This document shows, piece by piece, positions 1 to 7,375 of a stretch of 64,000 nt of DNA (position 1 is the first letter of the stretch; every line of letters begins with the position of its first letter). The translations under genes and the position numbers were made by a program. A model generated the notes under the pieces. That model worked only from the letters and a program-made list of their open reading frames with translations. It was not told the origin of the DNA and did not search any database. Source of the stretch: Pseudomonas moraviensis (GTDB lineage Bacteria > Pseudomonadota > Gammaproteobacteria > Pseudomonadales > Pseudomonadaceae); NCBI RefSeq assembly GCF_900105805.1, contig NZ_LT629788.1:4758501-4822500 (forward strand). The letters are read 5' to 3'.

Positions 1-1459
1 GGGTCCAGTTCTGTGCCAGCGTGCGCAGGTTTTCCAGACGCTCGTAGTTGGCCGAGAAACCACCGGCCCAGAGCATGCCGAACAGGGCCAGTGCCGCCAG
101 TGCACCGACGTACAGCGCGCGCTGGCCCCAATGAATGCGGCTGCGCTCGCGCTTGTCCAGACCGGCCAGATCGGCCTCGGGGAAAATCACCTGGCTGAGC
201 AAGTGGTGGATGAACCGCGAACGGCCACTGCGCAGGGTCGGCAGCACACCGGCGTTCATGCCGAGGCTGGCGCCGATGCCGGCGGTGGTCGAATCCATTT
301 CCTGGGTCAGGTGCGGCGCGCTGGTCAGGTAGAAACCGCGCAGTTGCGTGGCACGCTGATAGCGGTTGCCGGTGAACGCCATGTCGACGAACAGGCACAG
401 GCGCTCGCCGATCTGCCCCAACTGATGCGGGAAGTCGAGGATGCGCCCACGGCGCTGAGTATCGCGCTCGGAGTGCATGCGCATGATCACTTGGCTGTTC
501 AAGCGGCGCAGCAGCTCTTCGAACTCGTTGCGCAGAACCGCCACGTCGGTGCCGACCTGATCCTTGCGGAAACTGGTGCCGAGCACTTGATCGCTTTCTT
601 CGCGGGTCAGTTGATCGAAGAATTCGTCAAAGCCGAGCAGCTTGTCAGCCTTGCTCAGGACCAGATACACCGGCACGTCGACGTGCAGTTTCTGATGCAC
701 ATCCTGCAGACGGCTGCGCACCTGGCGGGCCAGCGTGTCGATGTCCTGCTCGCTGCCACCGGTGAGGGTTTCCACCGGAATGGTCACCAGCACGCCGTTC
801 AACGGACGGCCACGACGACGCTTGCGCAGCAGCTCCAGCAGCGTGGTCCAGGCGTTGCCGTCGACTTCGGCGTCCGGCTGAGTCGTGTAGCGCCCGGCGG
901 TGTCGATCAGCACACCGTGGTCGGCAAAATACCAGTCGCAATGACGGGTGCCGAGGGTGTCGCGAGTGAGCTTGCGGTCGATCTTGTTGATCGGGAATTC
1001 CAGACCGGAAAAGTCCAGCAGGCTGGTCTTGCCCGAGGCCTGCGGGCCGATCAGCAGGTACCACGGCAAGTCACTGCGCCAGCGCTCGCTGCGACCGCGA
1101 TACAGGCTCGACGTCTTCAGGGTTTTCAGCGCGTCCTTGAAACGCGCCTTCAACTCTTTCTGTTCTTCGTCGATCAGCTCTTCGCGGCGGATACGGTCCT
1201 GGCCGTCCTCGCTTTCTTCCTCGGCTTTCTTGCGGATACCGGCGCGCCAGCTGACGAAGACCATGGTCAGGCCCCAGATCAGGAACAGCACGCTGATGGT
1301 CAGCAGGCGCGAGGTCGCGCTTTCCCAGAACTTGTAATCATCCACCGCCAACAACGGGCCGACGAACCACACCAGCAGCGCCACGAACAGCACCAGCAAC
1401 AAGGTCCAGACCCAGGTCTGGCGCAGGAAGGCGCCGACTTTCTTGAAAAACTTTTTCAT
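1..1459 (-). CDS. tssM: TssM (IcmF-family) T6SS membrane-complex ATPase, 3' part cut by window edge
   Basis: Only the first 486 codons are present. TssM is the large inner-membrane subunit that, with TssL and TssJ, forms the trans-envelope complex anchoring the T6SS baseplate. The start MKKFFKKVGAF is preceded by AGGGACGTG. Two hydrophobic segments follow at about residues 18-40 and 52-70, then a cytoplasmic region with the Walker A motif GPQASGKTS near residue 140, as expected for IcmF proteins. It lies 14 bp after tssL in the same direction, so it is the last visible gene of the tagH-J-K-L-M run. The periplasmic domain that contacts TssJ lies outside the window. Identity is secure from motif plus context. 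Confidence 0.96.
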   Translation of the reverse strand, partial: MKKFFKKVGAFLRQTWVWTLLLVLFVALLVWFVGPLLAVDDYKFWESATSRLLTISVLFLIWGLTMVFVSWRAGIRKKAEEESEDGQDRIRREELIDEEQKELKARFKDALKTLKTSSLYRGRSERWRSDLPWYLLIGPQASGKTSLLDFSGLEFPINKIDRKLTRDTLGTRHCDWYFADHGVLIDTAGRYTTQPDAEVDGNAWTTLLELLRKRRRGRPLNGVLVTIPVETLTGGSEQDIDTLARQVRSRLQDVHQKLHVDVPVYLVLSKADKLLGFDEFFDQLTREESDQVLGTSFRKDQVGTDVAVLRNEFEELLRRLNSQVIMRMHSERDTQRRGRILDFPHQLGQIGERLCLFVDMAFTGNRYQRATQLRGFYLTSAPHLTQEMDSTTAGIGASLGMNAGVLPTLRSGRSRFIHHLLSQVIFPEADLAGLDKRERSRIHWGQRALYVGALAALALFGMLWAGGFSANYERLENLRTLAQNWT

Positions 1460-1473
1460 CACACGTCCCTGTT

Positions 1474-2349
1474 TTACGGCTGCGCCTGCGGTTGCACCGC
1501 GGCTGGATCAAGCGGCTGATAAGGATGCAGAACAGTGTCGCGCTGCTCGCCCAGCACCCAGGCGAAGCCCGAATACATCACCACCAGGCAGACCAGCGTG
1601 AACAGCACCACCATCCACGCCGGCACGATGCGCACCAGGTTGCGGCGCTGGTCGTTGAGGCCTTCCCAGTGCGGCGACAACTCGCGCGGCACGTCGCCAC
1701 GCAACTGACGGATCTGCCGGTACAAGGCGTCGCGGATGCCTTCAAGTTCGAGCATGCCGCGTGCCTGTACGCGGTACTTGCCCTCGAAACCGAGGGACAG
1801 GCACAGGTACATCAGTTCGAGCATCGGCAGGTGCTTGACCGGGTTTTTCGACAGCCGATCGAGCAGCTGGAAAAACTTCTCGCCGCCGAAGGTTTCGTTG
1901 TGGAAGCTGCTCAGCAGGCTCATCTGCGACCACTCGCTTTCGTTGCCCCACGGGGTGGTCACGACAGCTTCGTCAACCACGGTGCAGAGCACGTAACGCG
2001 CGGCCATCACCTGGCTGCTCTCAGCGCCGTTGTGCAGGGCGCGTACTTCGAACAACTTGAGCCCGGCGGTCAGCCGCTCATTGAGCGCGTACAGATCTTC
2101 GCGGGTCTCGCTGTGCTTGAGGCGCACCACTTCCGAAAGCAGGTCGGACGAGGCCGCGACCAGCGAGTTGAGGCTGATATTGAACGCCTCCGCCGGACGC
2201 AGGCGCGCGGCGTAGATCATGCGTTCTTCCAGTTGCTCGAAACGCGGCGGCGCAGCGAAGTCGGTCAGCGGACTCGATGCCGGTCCGTGGCCCTGACGGT
2301 CGAGCAGGACGGTTTTGTCGTCCTGGTTGTAATCCGTTTCCTTGATCAT
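1474..2349 (-). CDS. tssL: TssL (DotU-family) T6SS inner-membrane protein
   Basis: 291 residues. TssL is a tail-anchored inner-membrane protein whose cytoplasmic helical domain connects the TssJLM complex to the baseplate through TssK. The DotU domain spans about residues 40-245, with the family signatures YVLCTVVDEAV and a GGEKFF/LELMYLCLSLGFEGKYR stretch. A single C-terminal transmembrane helix (MVVLFTLVCLVVMYSGFAW, about 248-266) is followed by a short periplasmic tail. There is no peptidoglycan-binding OmpA-like extension, so this is the short form. It is 5 bp from tssK, indicating co-transcription. Confidence 0.97.
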   Translation of the reverse strand: MIKETDYNQDDKTVLLDRQGHGPASSPLTDFAAPPRFEQLEERMIYAARLRPAEAFNISLNSLVAASSDLLSEVVRLKHSETREDLYALNERLTAGLKLFEVRALHNGAESSQVMAARYVLCTVVDEAVVTTPWGNESEWSQMSLLSSFHNETFGGEKFFQLLDRLSKNPVKHLPMLELMYLCLSLGFEGKYRVQARGMLELEGIRDALYRQIRQLRGDVPRELSPHWEGLNDQRRNLVRIVPAWMVVLFTLVCLVVMYSGFAWVLGEQRDTVLHPYQPLDPAAVQPQAQP

Positions 2350-2354
2350 GTCGG

Positions 2355-3686
2355 TCAGTTCCTGATGGCCCAGAATTTCAGTTCAAGCTCGGCGAATTCG
2401 CCGGACACGTGGAACGCGAAACCGCCGGAGCGCTCGAGTTGTGCCAGGTCTTCGGAACTGAGTTCGAGGATGAAATAGGTTTTGTTCGAGTGGAACGCGA
2501 TCTGCCGCGGGGCCACCGGCAACGGTTTGACCTTGATCCCCGGCAAGTGCAGGTTGACCAGTTGGCGGATGCGCTCCACCGGGCCGACCTTGAGGTGCTG
2601 CGGCAAACGCTGACGCAGTTCTTCGGAGTCGCAGTTGGCACTGGCTGCGAGCACGAAAGAGGCCGAGCCGAGCAGTTTGTGGTCGTGCAACGGCGAGACG
2701 ATGATGCCGTACTGACGCGCCTGCAGGATCAGTTCGATGGCGTGCTGTTCGAGCACCATCGACAGCACCTGACGGATCGCTTCCATCAGTTTGCGGAAGC
2801 TTGCGCCCTGATCGGCGTGGGAATAGCGGCTGTCCAGACGCGGGCGTTTGCTCTCGCCGGAGAAGGTCGCCAGATCGCCGAGCATAGTCAGCAGCGTGCG
2901 GTACAACTCTTCCGGATGCACCTGCTCAAGCCCGAGGTAATGGCGCAGCAGCAGTTCGGTACGGTTGATCAGTTGCAGCATCATGAAGTCGCCGACTTCA
3001 GCGCCGCCGACCTTGCCGTTGGAGCGAATCCGCTCGGCAATGGTGTCGCCGCGGTGGCTGAGCATGCTGATGACTTCTTTCAGGCACGACAGCAGGTAGC
3101 TGGAGGCGTGCGCCTGAATGTAGGTCGGGACGAAATCCGGGTCGAGGCTGATGACGCCGTCGGGCGTGGTGTCGAGCACGTCGCAGATCTTCAGCTTCAC
3201 ATAGGCCTGATCGCTCTGCTGCTCGCCGAGCAACAGTTTGAAATCCGGGCGCCCACAGCTGACCTGACTGGCGGAATCGTCACCGGCGTTGGAGTCGGCG
3301 ACTTCGGCGTCATACGCGGTGTAGCGCGCGAGCACGTCGGATTGCTCCGGGCGGCGGGCCTCGATGTGGTTGCCGGTGACCAGTGGCAGCGCCAGATAGA
3401 TCGGCGTGTTGCCAGTGTTCGGCGGCACGTCCAGCGCCAGCGGCTCGGTGTTGCCACCGAGTTCGAACAGGCTGCCGTCCGGCAGAATCCCCGAGGCTTC
3501 ACTGATCACCAGTTTGCCCATGTTGAGGAACTGCAAGTCGATTTCCAGATTGAGAAAACCCCAGGTGTAGCCACCGAGCAATTGCGTGCGGGTTTTCATC
3601 TGGTGATCGTAGTAACGATCGTTGTGCTGGAAGTGCTGCGGGCGCAGCAGCATGCCTTCCTGCCAAATGACTTTATGGGTGTTCAT
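2355..3686 (-). CDS. tssK: TssK T6SS baseplate protein
   Basis: 443 residues, the usual TssK length. TssK is a trimeric cytoplasmic adaptor that docks the baseplate wedge (TssE, F, G) onto TssL and TssM. The N terminus has the highly conserved WQEGMLLRPQHFQ motif, and the middle contains the YLALPL and LLRHYLGLEQVHPEELY stretches typical of the family. It follows tssJ by 2 bp and precedes tssL by 5 bp. Nothing unusual was seen in the reading frame. Confidence 0.98.
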   Translation of the reverse strand: MNTHKVIWQEGMLLRPQHFQHNDRYYDHQMKTRTQLLGGYTWGFLNLEIDLQFLNMGKLVISEASGILPDGSLFELGGNTEPLALDVPPNTGNTPIYLALPLVTGNHIEARRPEQSDVLARYTAYDAEVADSNAGDDSASQVSCGRPDFKLLLGEQQSDQAYVKLKICDVLDTTPDGVISLDPDFVPTYIQAHASSYLLSCLKEVISMLSHRGDTIAERIRSNGKVGGAEVGDFMMLQLINRTELLLRHYLGLEQVHPEELYRTLLTMLGDLATFSGESKRPRLDSRYSHADQGASFRKLMEAIRQVLSMVLEQHAIELILQARQYGIIVSPLHDHKLLGSASFVLAASANCDSEELRQRLPQHLKVGPVERIRQLVNLHLPGIKVKPLPVAPRQIAFHSNKTYFILELSSEDLAQLERSGGFAFHVSGEFAELELKFWAIRN

Positions 3687-3688
3687 GA

Positions 3689-4198
3689 TCAGTCATCCGC
3701 CTTGGCGAGCACTTGTTGGGTGTTGCGGATACCGGCCTGATCGAGGGTCAGATCCGCCTCGGTGAGTTCCAGCGGAGTGATCTGCACGGTGTGGCGCCAT
3801 TGCGTATCCGGTAGGTCGCGATAGGCCGCGAGGATGCCCACGTAACGGCTGCCCTCCTCCACGCTGAGTTTCAGCTCCACGGTTTCACCCGGGCGCAGTT
3901 CGAGTTCTTCGCTGGCCACCAGATCCGGGTTGAGGGATTCCTTGGCGCGCTCGTAGAGGCTGAAGAAATCAGCGTTCTCGAAGGTCACCGGGTGCTTGAG
4001 TTCGAACAGGCGCACGACGATCGGCGACGGCCGACCGTTGAGGTCCGGGTTGAGCTGGTCGCTGCCGGTCAGCTTGAGGTTGATCTTGGTCACTTTCGAG
4101 TACGGCGACAGCGACGAGCAACCGGCGAGCAGCACCAGCACGGTGAGCGCAGTCAGCGTCTTGAAAAAAGCGGTCGAGCGGCGAGACATGCGCATCAT
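3689..4198 (-). CDS. tssJ: TssJ T6SS outer-membrane lipoprotein
   Basis: 169 residues. TssJ is the lipoprotein that ties the TssLM complex to the outer membrane. The N terminus is a lipoprotein signal (arginines, a Leu/Val-rich core, then the lipobox LLAGC with Cys at about residue 27). The mature part (KVTKINLKLTGSDQLNPDL onward) matches the beta-sandwich family, including PIVVRLFELK and the AAYRDL segment. Its ATG overlaps the tagH stop by 3-4 bp (ATGA), a sign of translational coupling. Confidence 0.96.
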   Translation of the reverse strand: MMRMSRRSTAFFKTLTALTVLVLLAGCSSLSPYSKVTKINLKLTGSDQLNPDLNGRPSPIVVRLFELKHPVTFENADFFSLYERAKESLNPDLVASEELELRPGETVELKLSVEEGSRYVGILAAYRDLPDTQWRHTVQITPLELTEADLTLDQAGIRNTQQVLAKADD

Positions 4199-5391
4199 CC
4201 TTGGTGGTCGGTGTGGAGGGTGGAGATCAGGCGGATCTGTTCTTCGTAAGCCTGAGCGAAGTCGCGGGCCAGCAGACGCTCGCTCCAGTCATCGTCCTGA
4301 CGCAGTGCCTGGTGATAGCGGCCGAACGCTCTCCAGCGCCCGCCCGATGTCGCGATCAACGGCTTGTTGTCGCGCTCGAAACGCAAGGTCAGTTGCTCCG
4401 GCGAGAAGTGCTCCAGCGTGCCACGCACGGCGGCTCGACTGGCCGTCAGCAGCGCCACTTGATGCGCCTGCAAATCGCGGAATGCGCGGGAGATCGCTTG
4501 CTCGGCCGGCAGATGTCCGGGCTTGCTTGGCTGCAACAGAATCTGCAGCGCCTCGCTCGGATCGACGGCGAATTTCAGCGGGTTCTTGTTGGTGCCTTGC
4601 ACGGTGGTCTGGGCCAGACGCAGCTCGTTTTTCAGCTCCGAGCGGGTACGCAGGCTCTGCTGCAAACCGCCGATGCTCTGGCGCAGCAGGCGCGCTGCGT
4701 TCAGCGCCAGCGCTTCACGTTCGTCGTGACTGAGGGCTTTGACGTCGACGCCCAGCGCCGCGCCGAAGTGCTCCCAGAAACCTTCGCTCTGACGCTCGAC
4801 GGCTTTCGGCGCAGGCGCCGGCTCAGGCTCGACCGGGGCGGCAATCAGCTCCGGGACCATCAGGCTTTCCATGTCGATGCGCGCGTAGTCGGCACGCTGA
4901 CGGGAATCTTCCGGCTTGGCGGTGGGCGACAGCAGCTCGTCGATTTCCGAGTAGACGCGCTCTTGCTGTTCGAGGGCATTGAGCGGGTCGAGATCAAGGA
5001 ACGCGTCGTCCGGAATGATGCTGCCAGCGGCGCGCGGACGGCCGACTTCGCCATCGAAGGTCGCCGGGTCACGGACCAGCCGCGCACGGATTTCGAAGTC
5101 GCCGAGAATGTAGGTGCTGCCGTGCTCGATGCGCACCGGCTCGCCCTTGTGCAGGCGTGCGCCGCTGCTGCCGTCCTGGACACCGTTGCTGCTGGTGTCG
5201 GTGAGGAAGAACGAGCCCTCGCGGTAACTGACAATCGCGTGGTGATTGGACAGGTGACGCTTGCGGTCAGGGATGATCCAGTCACAGTCCTCGCCGCGCC
5301 CGATCACGCCACCGGCCTGTTTGAAGGTCCGCTGGCACAACTCGGTGGGCACGAACTGCTTGGTGTTCAGCATTTCGAAAACCAATTCCAT
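4195..5391 (-). CDS. tagH: TagH-type FHA-domain protein of the T6SS
   Basis: 398 residues. An FHA domain lies at about residues 25-95 (GRGEDCDWIIPD, then NHHAIVSY and TSSNGV, the phosphothreonine-binding loops). A T6SS-specific C-terminal domain follows from about residue 210 (FWEHFGAALGVDVKALSHDERE through DDWSERLLARDFAQAYEEQI). Fha proteins take part in threonine-phosphorylation control of T6SS assembly with a PpkA/PppA (Stk/Stp) pair, which would be expected beyond the left edge. The start is preceded by AAGGAGCATCAAAC. It is the first gene of the tagH-tssJKLM run apart from a 46-residue lipoprotein gene 18 bp upstream. Confidence 0.95.
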   Translation of the reverse strand: MELVFEMLNTKQFVPTELCQRTFKQAGGVIGRGEDCDWIIPDRKRHLSNHHAIVSYREGSFFLTDTSSNGVQDGSSGARLHKGEPVRIEHGSTYILGDFEIRARLVRDPATFDGEVGRPRAAGSIIPDDAFLDLDPLNALEQQERVYSEIDELLSPTAKPEDSRQRADYARIDMESLMVPELIAAPVEPEPAPAPKAVERQSEGFWEHFGAALGVDVKALSHDEREALALNAARLLRQSIGGLQQSLRTRSELKNELRLAQTTVQGTNKNPLKFAVDPSEALQILLQPSKPGHLPAEQAISRAFRDLQAHQVALLTASRAAVRGTLEHFSPEQLTLRFERDNKPLIATSGGRWRAFGRYHQALRQDDDWSERLLARDFAQAYEEQIRLISTLHTDHQG

Positions 5392-5409
5392 GTTTGATGC
5401 TCCTTGCGG

Positions 5410-5550
5410 TCACTTGCCGCGATTGACCGCTTGCGGATCACCCAACGGGCGATAGTCGTTGTCGTTGAATTTGTAATTGCCGCTACAGCCGCCAAGGCCG
5501 CATAGAACGACGAGGGTCAGCAGGACAGCGTGCCAGTGACGAACAGACAT
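5410..5550 (-). CDS. Small lipoprotein (46 aa) heading the tagH-tssJKLM run
   Basis: A short frame of 46 residues, MSVRHWHAVLLTLVVLCG followed by the lipobox LGGC and a mature tail SGNYKFNDNDYRPLGDPQAV ending in NRGK. It has a good ribosome-binding site (GGAGACCCTCTG before ATG) and ends 18 bp before tagH. The residue after the lipid-attachment cysteine is Ser, which favours the outer membrane. It is not one of the thirteen core T6SS components. Function is unknown; by position it may act in envelope anchoring of the apparatus. Its small size means automated annotation often misses it. The signal and RBS make it very likely to be real. Confidence 0.8.
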   Translation of the reverse strand: MSVRHWHAVLLTLVVLCGLGGCSGNYKFNDNDYRPLGDPQAVNRGK

Positions 5551-5682
5551 CAGAGGGTCTCCAGGTGTAGACAAAGCACAAAGCGCCGGCCCTTGCGGGC
5601 GGCGCCGTTATTAGCGAATTCATTGTTTTGCGAGGCTCTGAACCGGGGCCTGGAGCCATGCCAGGGAGGAGCGACAACCTCC

Positions 5683-5814
5683 TGTGGCGAGGGAGCTTGC
5701 TCCCGCTGGGCTGCGAAGCGGCCCCAAAACCAGCCATCGCGGCGCTTCAGGGCAATCGCGTTTACCGAGCTACGACTGCTGTGCAGCCGCGCGGGAGCAA
5801 GCTCCTTCGCCACA
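5683..5814. repeat. REP-like inverted repeat between the T6SS sigma54 activator and tagH genes
   Basis: The left arm begins TGTGGCGAGGGAGCTTGCTC and the right arm ends with its near inverse (GGGAGCAAGCTCCTTCGCCA). The centre is an imperfect, GC-rich spacer of about 80 bp. It fills most of the 294-bp gap between the regulator gene and the small lipoprotein gene. It may separate the two transcription units. Confidence 0.75.
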
Positions 5815-5844
5815 GGGAAGTTGTTCAGCTCAGGACACTTCAGA

Positions 5845-7365
5845 TCAACCATCGAAGTCTCCCAGATTGATGTTCAAGCGCCCCAGCCGATACAACAGCG
5901 TGCGTCGCGGCAGGCCCAGTTCGCGGGCGGCAAGGGTCTGGTTGCCATCGTTCTTGCGCAGGCAATCGAGGAGCAACGTGCGCTCGACCTGCTCCAGGCG
6001 TTCGCGCAGATTCAGGCCGCTGTTGTCCTCAGGCATCGGTTCCAGGCGCAGGGAAAAATGTTCGGCGAGCAACTCGCCACCCTCGCAAAGCAACACCGCG
6101 CGCTCGACCAGTGCCTTGAGTTCGCGAACGTTGCCGGGGAAGGTGTAACCGCACAGATGCTCCAGCGCCGAGTCCGACCAGCGCACCGGGTCACGCTGCA
6201 AAAACGTGCAGGTCTTCTCGGCGAAATGCCGGGCCAGATCGAGGATGTCGCCTTCGCGCTGACGCAGTGCCGGCAACTCGATCGGGAATTGCGCGAGGCG
6301 GTAGTACAAGTCCTCGCGGAACTTGCCTTCGCTGACCAGCACCGCCAGATCACGGTGCGTCGCGGCGATGATGCGCACGTCGATCTTGTGCGTGTCGTTG
6401 GAACCCAGCGGACGAATTTCACCTTCCTGCAACACGCGCAGAATCTTCGCTTGCAGCGACAACGGCATGTCACCGATTTCATCGAGCAGCAACGTGCCGC
6501 CATTGGCCGCGTCGAACAACCCGGCGCGATCGCGATCGGCACCGGTGAAGGCGCCTTTGCGGTAGCCGAACAGCTCGCTTTCGAGCAGGTTCTCCGGAAA
6601 CGCCGCGCAGTTCTGCACGATGAACGCCTGGGAGCGACGCGGGCCGCAATCGTGAATCGCCCGCGCCACCACTTCCTTGCCGGTGCCGGTCTCGCCCCGC
6701 AACAGCACGGTGTACGGGCTGTGCAAAACCTTGCTGATCAGCGAGTAGGTCTGGCGCATCGCCGCACTTTTACCGATCAGGCCATAGCCGCTGATGCTCG
6801 GCACACTGCGTGTGGTCGTGGCCGATTCGGCCGGTGGCTGACGCAGGCGTTGCAGCAGATGCAGTTGGCCGAGCACGAACGAACCGAGCTGGCCGAGGGA
6901 ATCGGCGAAACCCTGCAAGTCAGTGCGACGGCGACTGGCGCAGAGCAGCAAGCCCTCCACCGACTTGTGCTGATTGACCAGCGGCACGCACAACAGCGAC
7001 TGCCACGGCGTGCTTGCCGCCGGCAGAAAACTGGTTTCGTGCAGGCTGCCGGCGAGGTCGTCGAGGCAGACCACGCGGTTCTGACACAGGGCGAACTGCA
7101 GCAGTTGCTCGCCGTTGTAATCGGCCGGCAGGCTCGCCGCCTGACGCGGTTGCAGCGCGCCGTCGAGGCACTCGGCGTTCATGCCCAGGCAGGTGTGGGT
7201 GGCGTCGAGCAGATACAGCTGGGTCAATTCGCAACCGCTCAGCTCGGCCAGGCCACGGACGAATTCACCCAGCAGCACAGCACTGTCCGCCGCCCGCGAC
7301 AGACTGGCGAACTGCGCCAGCAACGCTTCGGCGTAGACCAGTGGCTGCGGCACCTGAGTGAACAT
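5845..7365 (-). CDS. sfa: Sigma54-dependent activator of the T6SS (Sfa/VasH-like)
   Basis: 506 residues from the ATG at 7365, which has GAGGTGGG upstream; in-frame GTG codons at 7374 and 7368 are alternatives. The N-terminal 170 residues resemble a GAF-type sensor. A sigma54-interaction AAA+ domain follows, with Walker A GETGTGKE and the sigma54-contact loop GAFTGA inside ESELFGYRKGAFTGADRD. A C-terminal Fis-type helix-turn-helix (NQTLAARELGLPRRTLLYRL) completes the classic three-part layout. It lies directly after clpV, the position of sfa2 in H2-type clusters, and probably activates RpoN-dependent T6SS promoters such as those of hcp/vgrG units outside the window. Confidence 0.93.
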   Translation of the reverse strand: MFTQVPQPLVYAEALLAQFASLSRAADSAVLLGEFVRGLAELSGCELTQLYLLDATHTCLGMNAECLDGALQPRQAASLPADYNGEQLLQFALCQNRVVCLDDLAGSLHETSFLPAASTPWQSLLCVPLVNQHKSVEGLLLCASRRRTDLQGFADSLGQLGSFVLGQLHLLQRLRQPPAESATTTRSVPSISGYGLIGKSAAMRQTYSLISKVLHSPYTVLLRGETGTGKEVVARAIHDCGPRRSQAFIVQNCAAFPENLLESELFGYRKGAFTGADRDRAGLFDAANGGTLLLDEIGDMPLSLQAKILRVLQEGEIRPLGSNDTHKIDVRIIAATHRDLAVLVSEGKFREDLYYRLAQFPIELPALRQREGDILDLARHFAEKTCTFLQRDPVRWSDSALEHLCGYTFPGNVRELKALVERAVLLCEGGELLAEHFSLRLEPMPEDNSGLNLRERLEQVERTLLLDCLRKNDGNQTLAARELGLPRRTLLYRLGRLNINLGDFDG

Positions 7366-7375
7366 CACGCCCACC

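Noticed and set aside
131..1519. Long plus-strand open frame opposite tssM and similar long antisense frames (2409-3740, 4201-5397, 5530-7434, 10048-11019, 11229-12821, 15607-17292, 17986-19257)
   Set aside because: These are shadows of GC-rich genes on the other strand: His/Gln/Arg-rich, no RBS, no family features.
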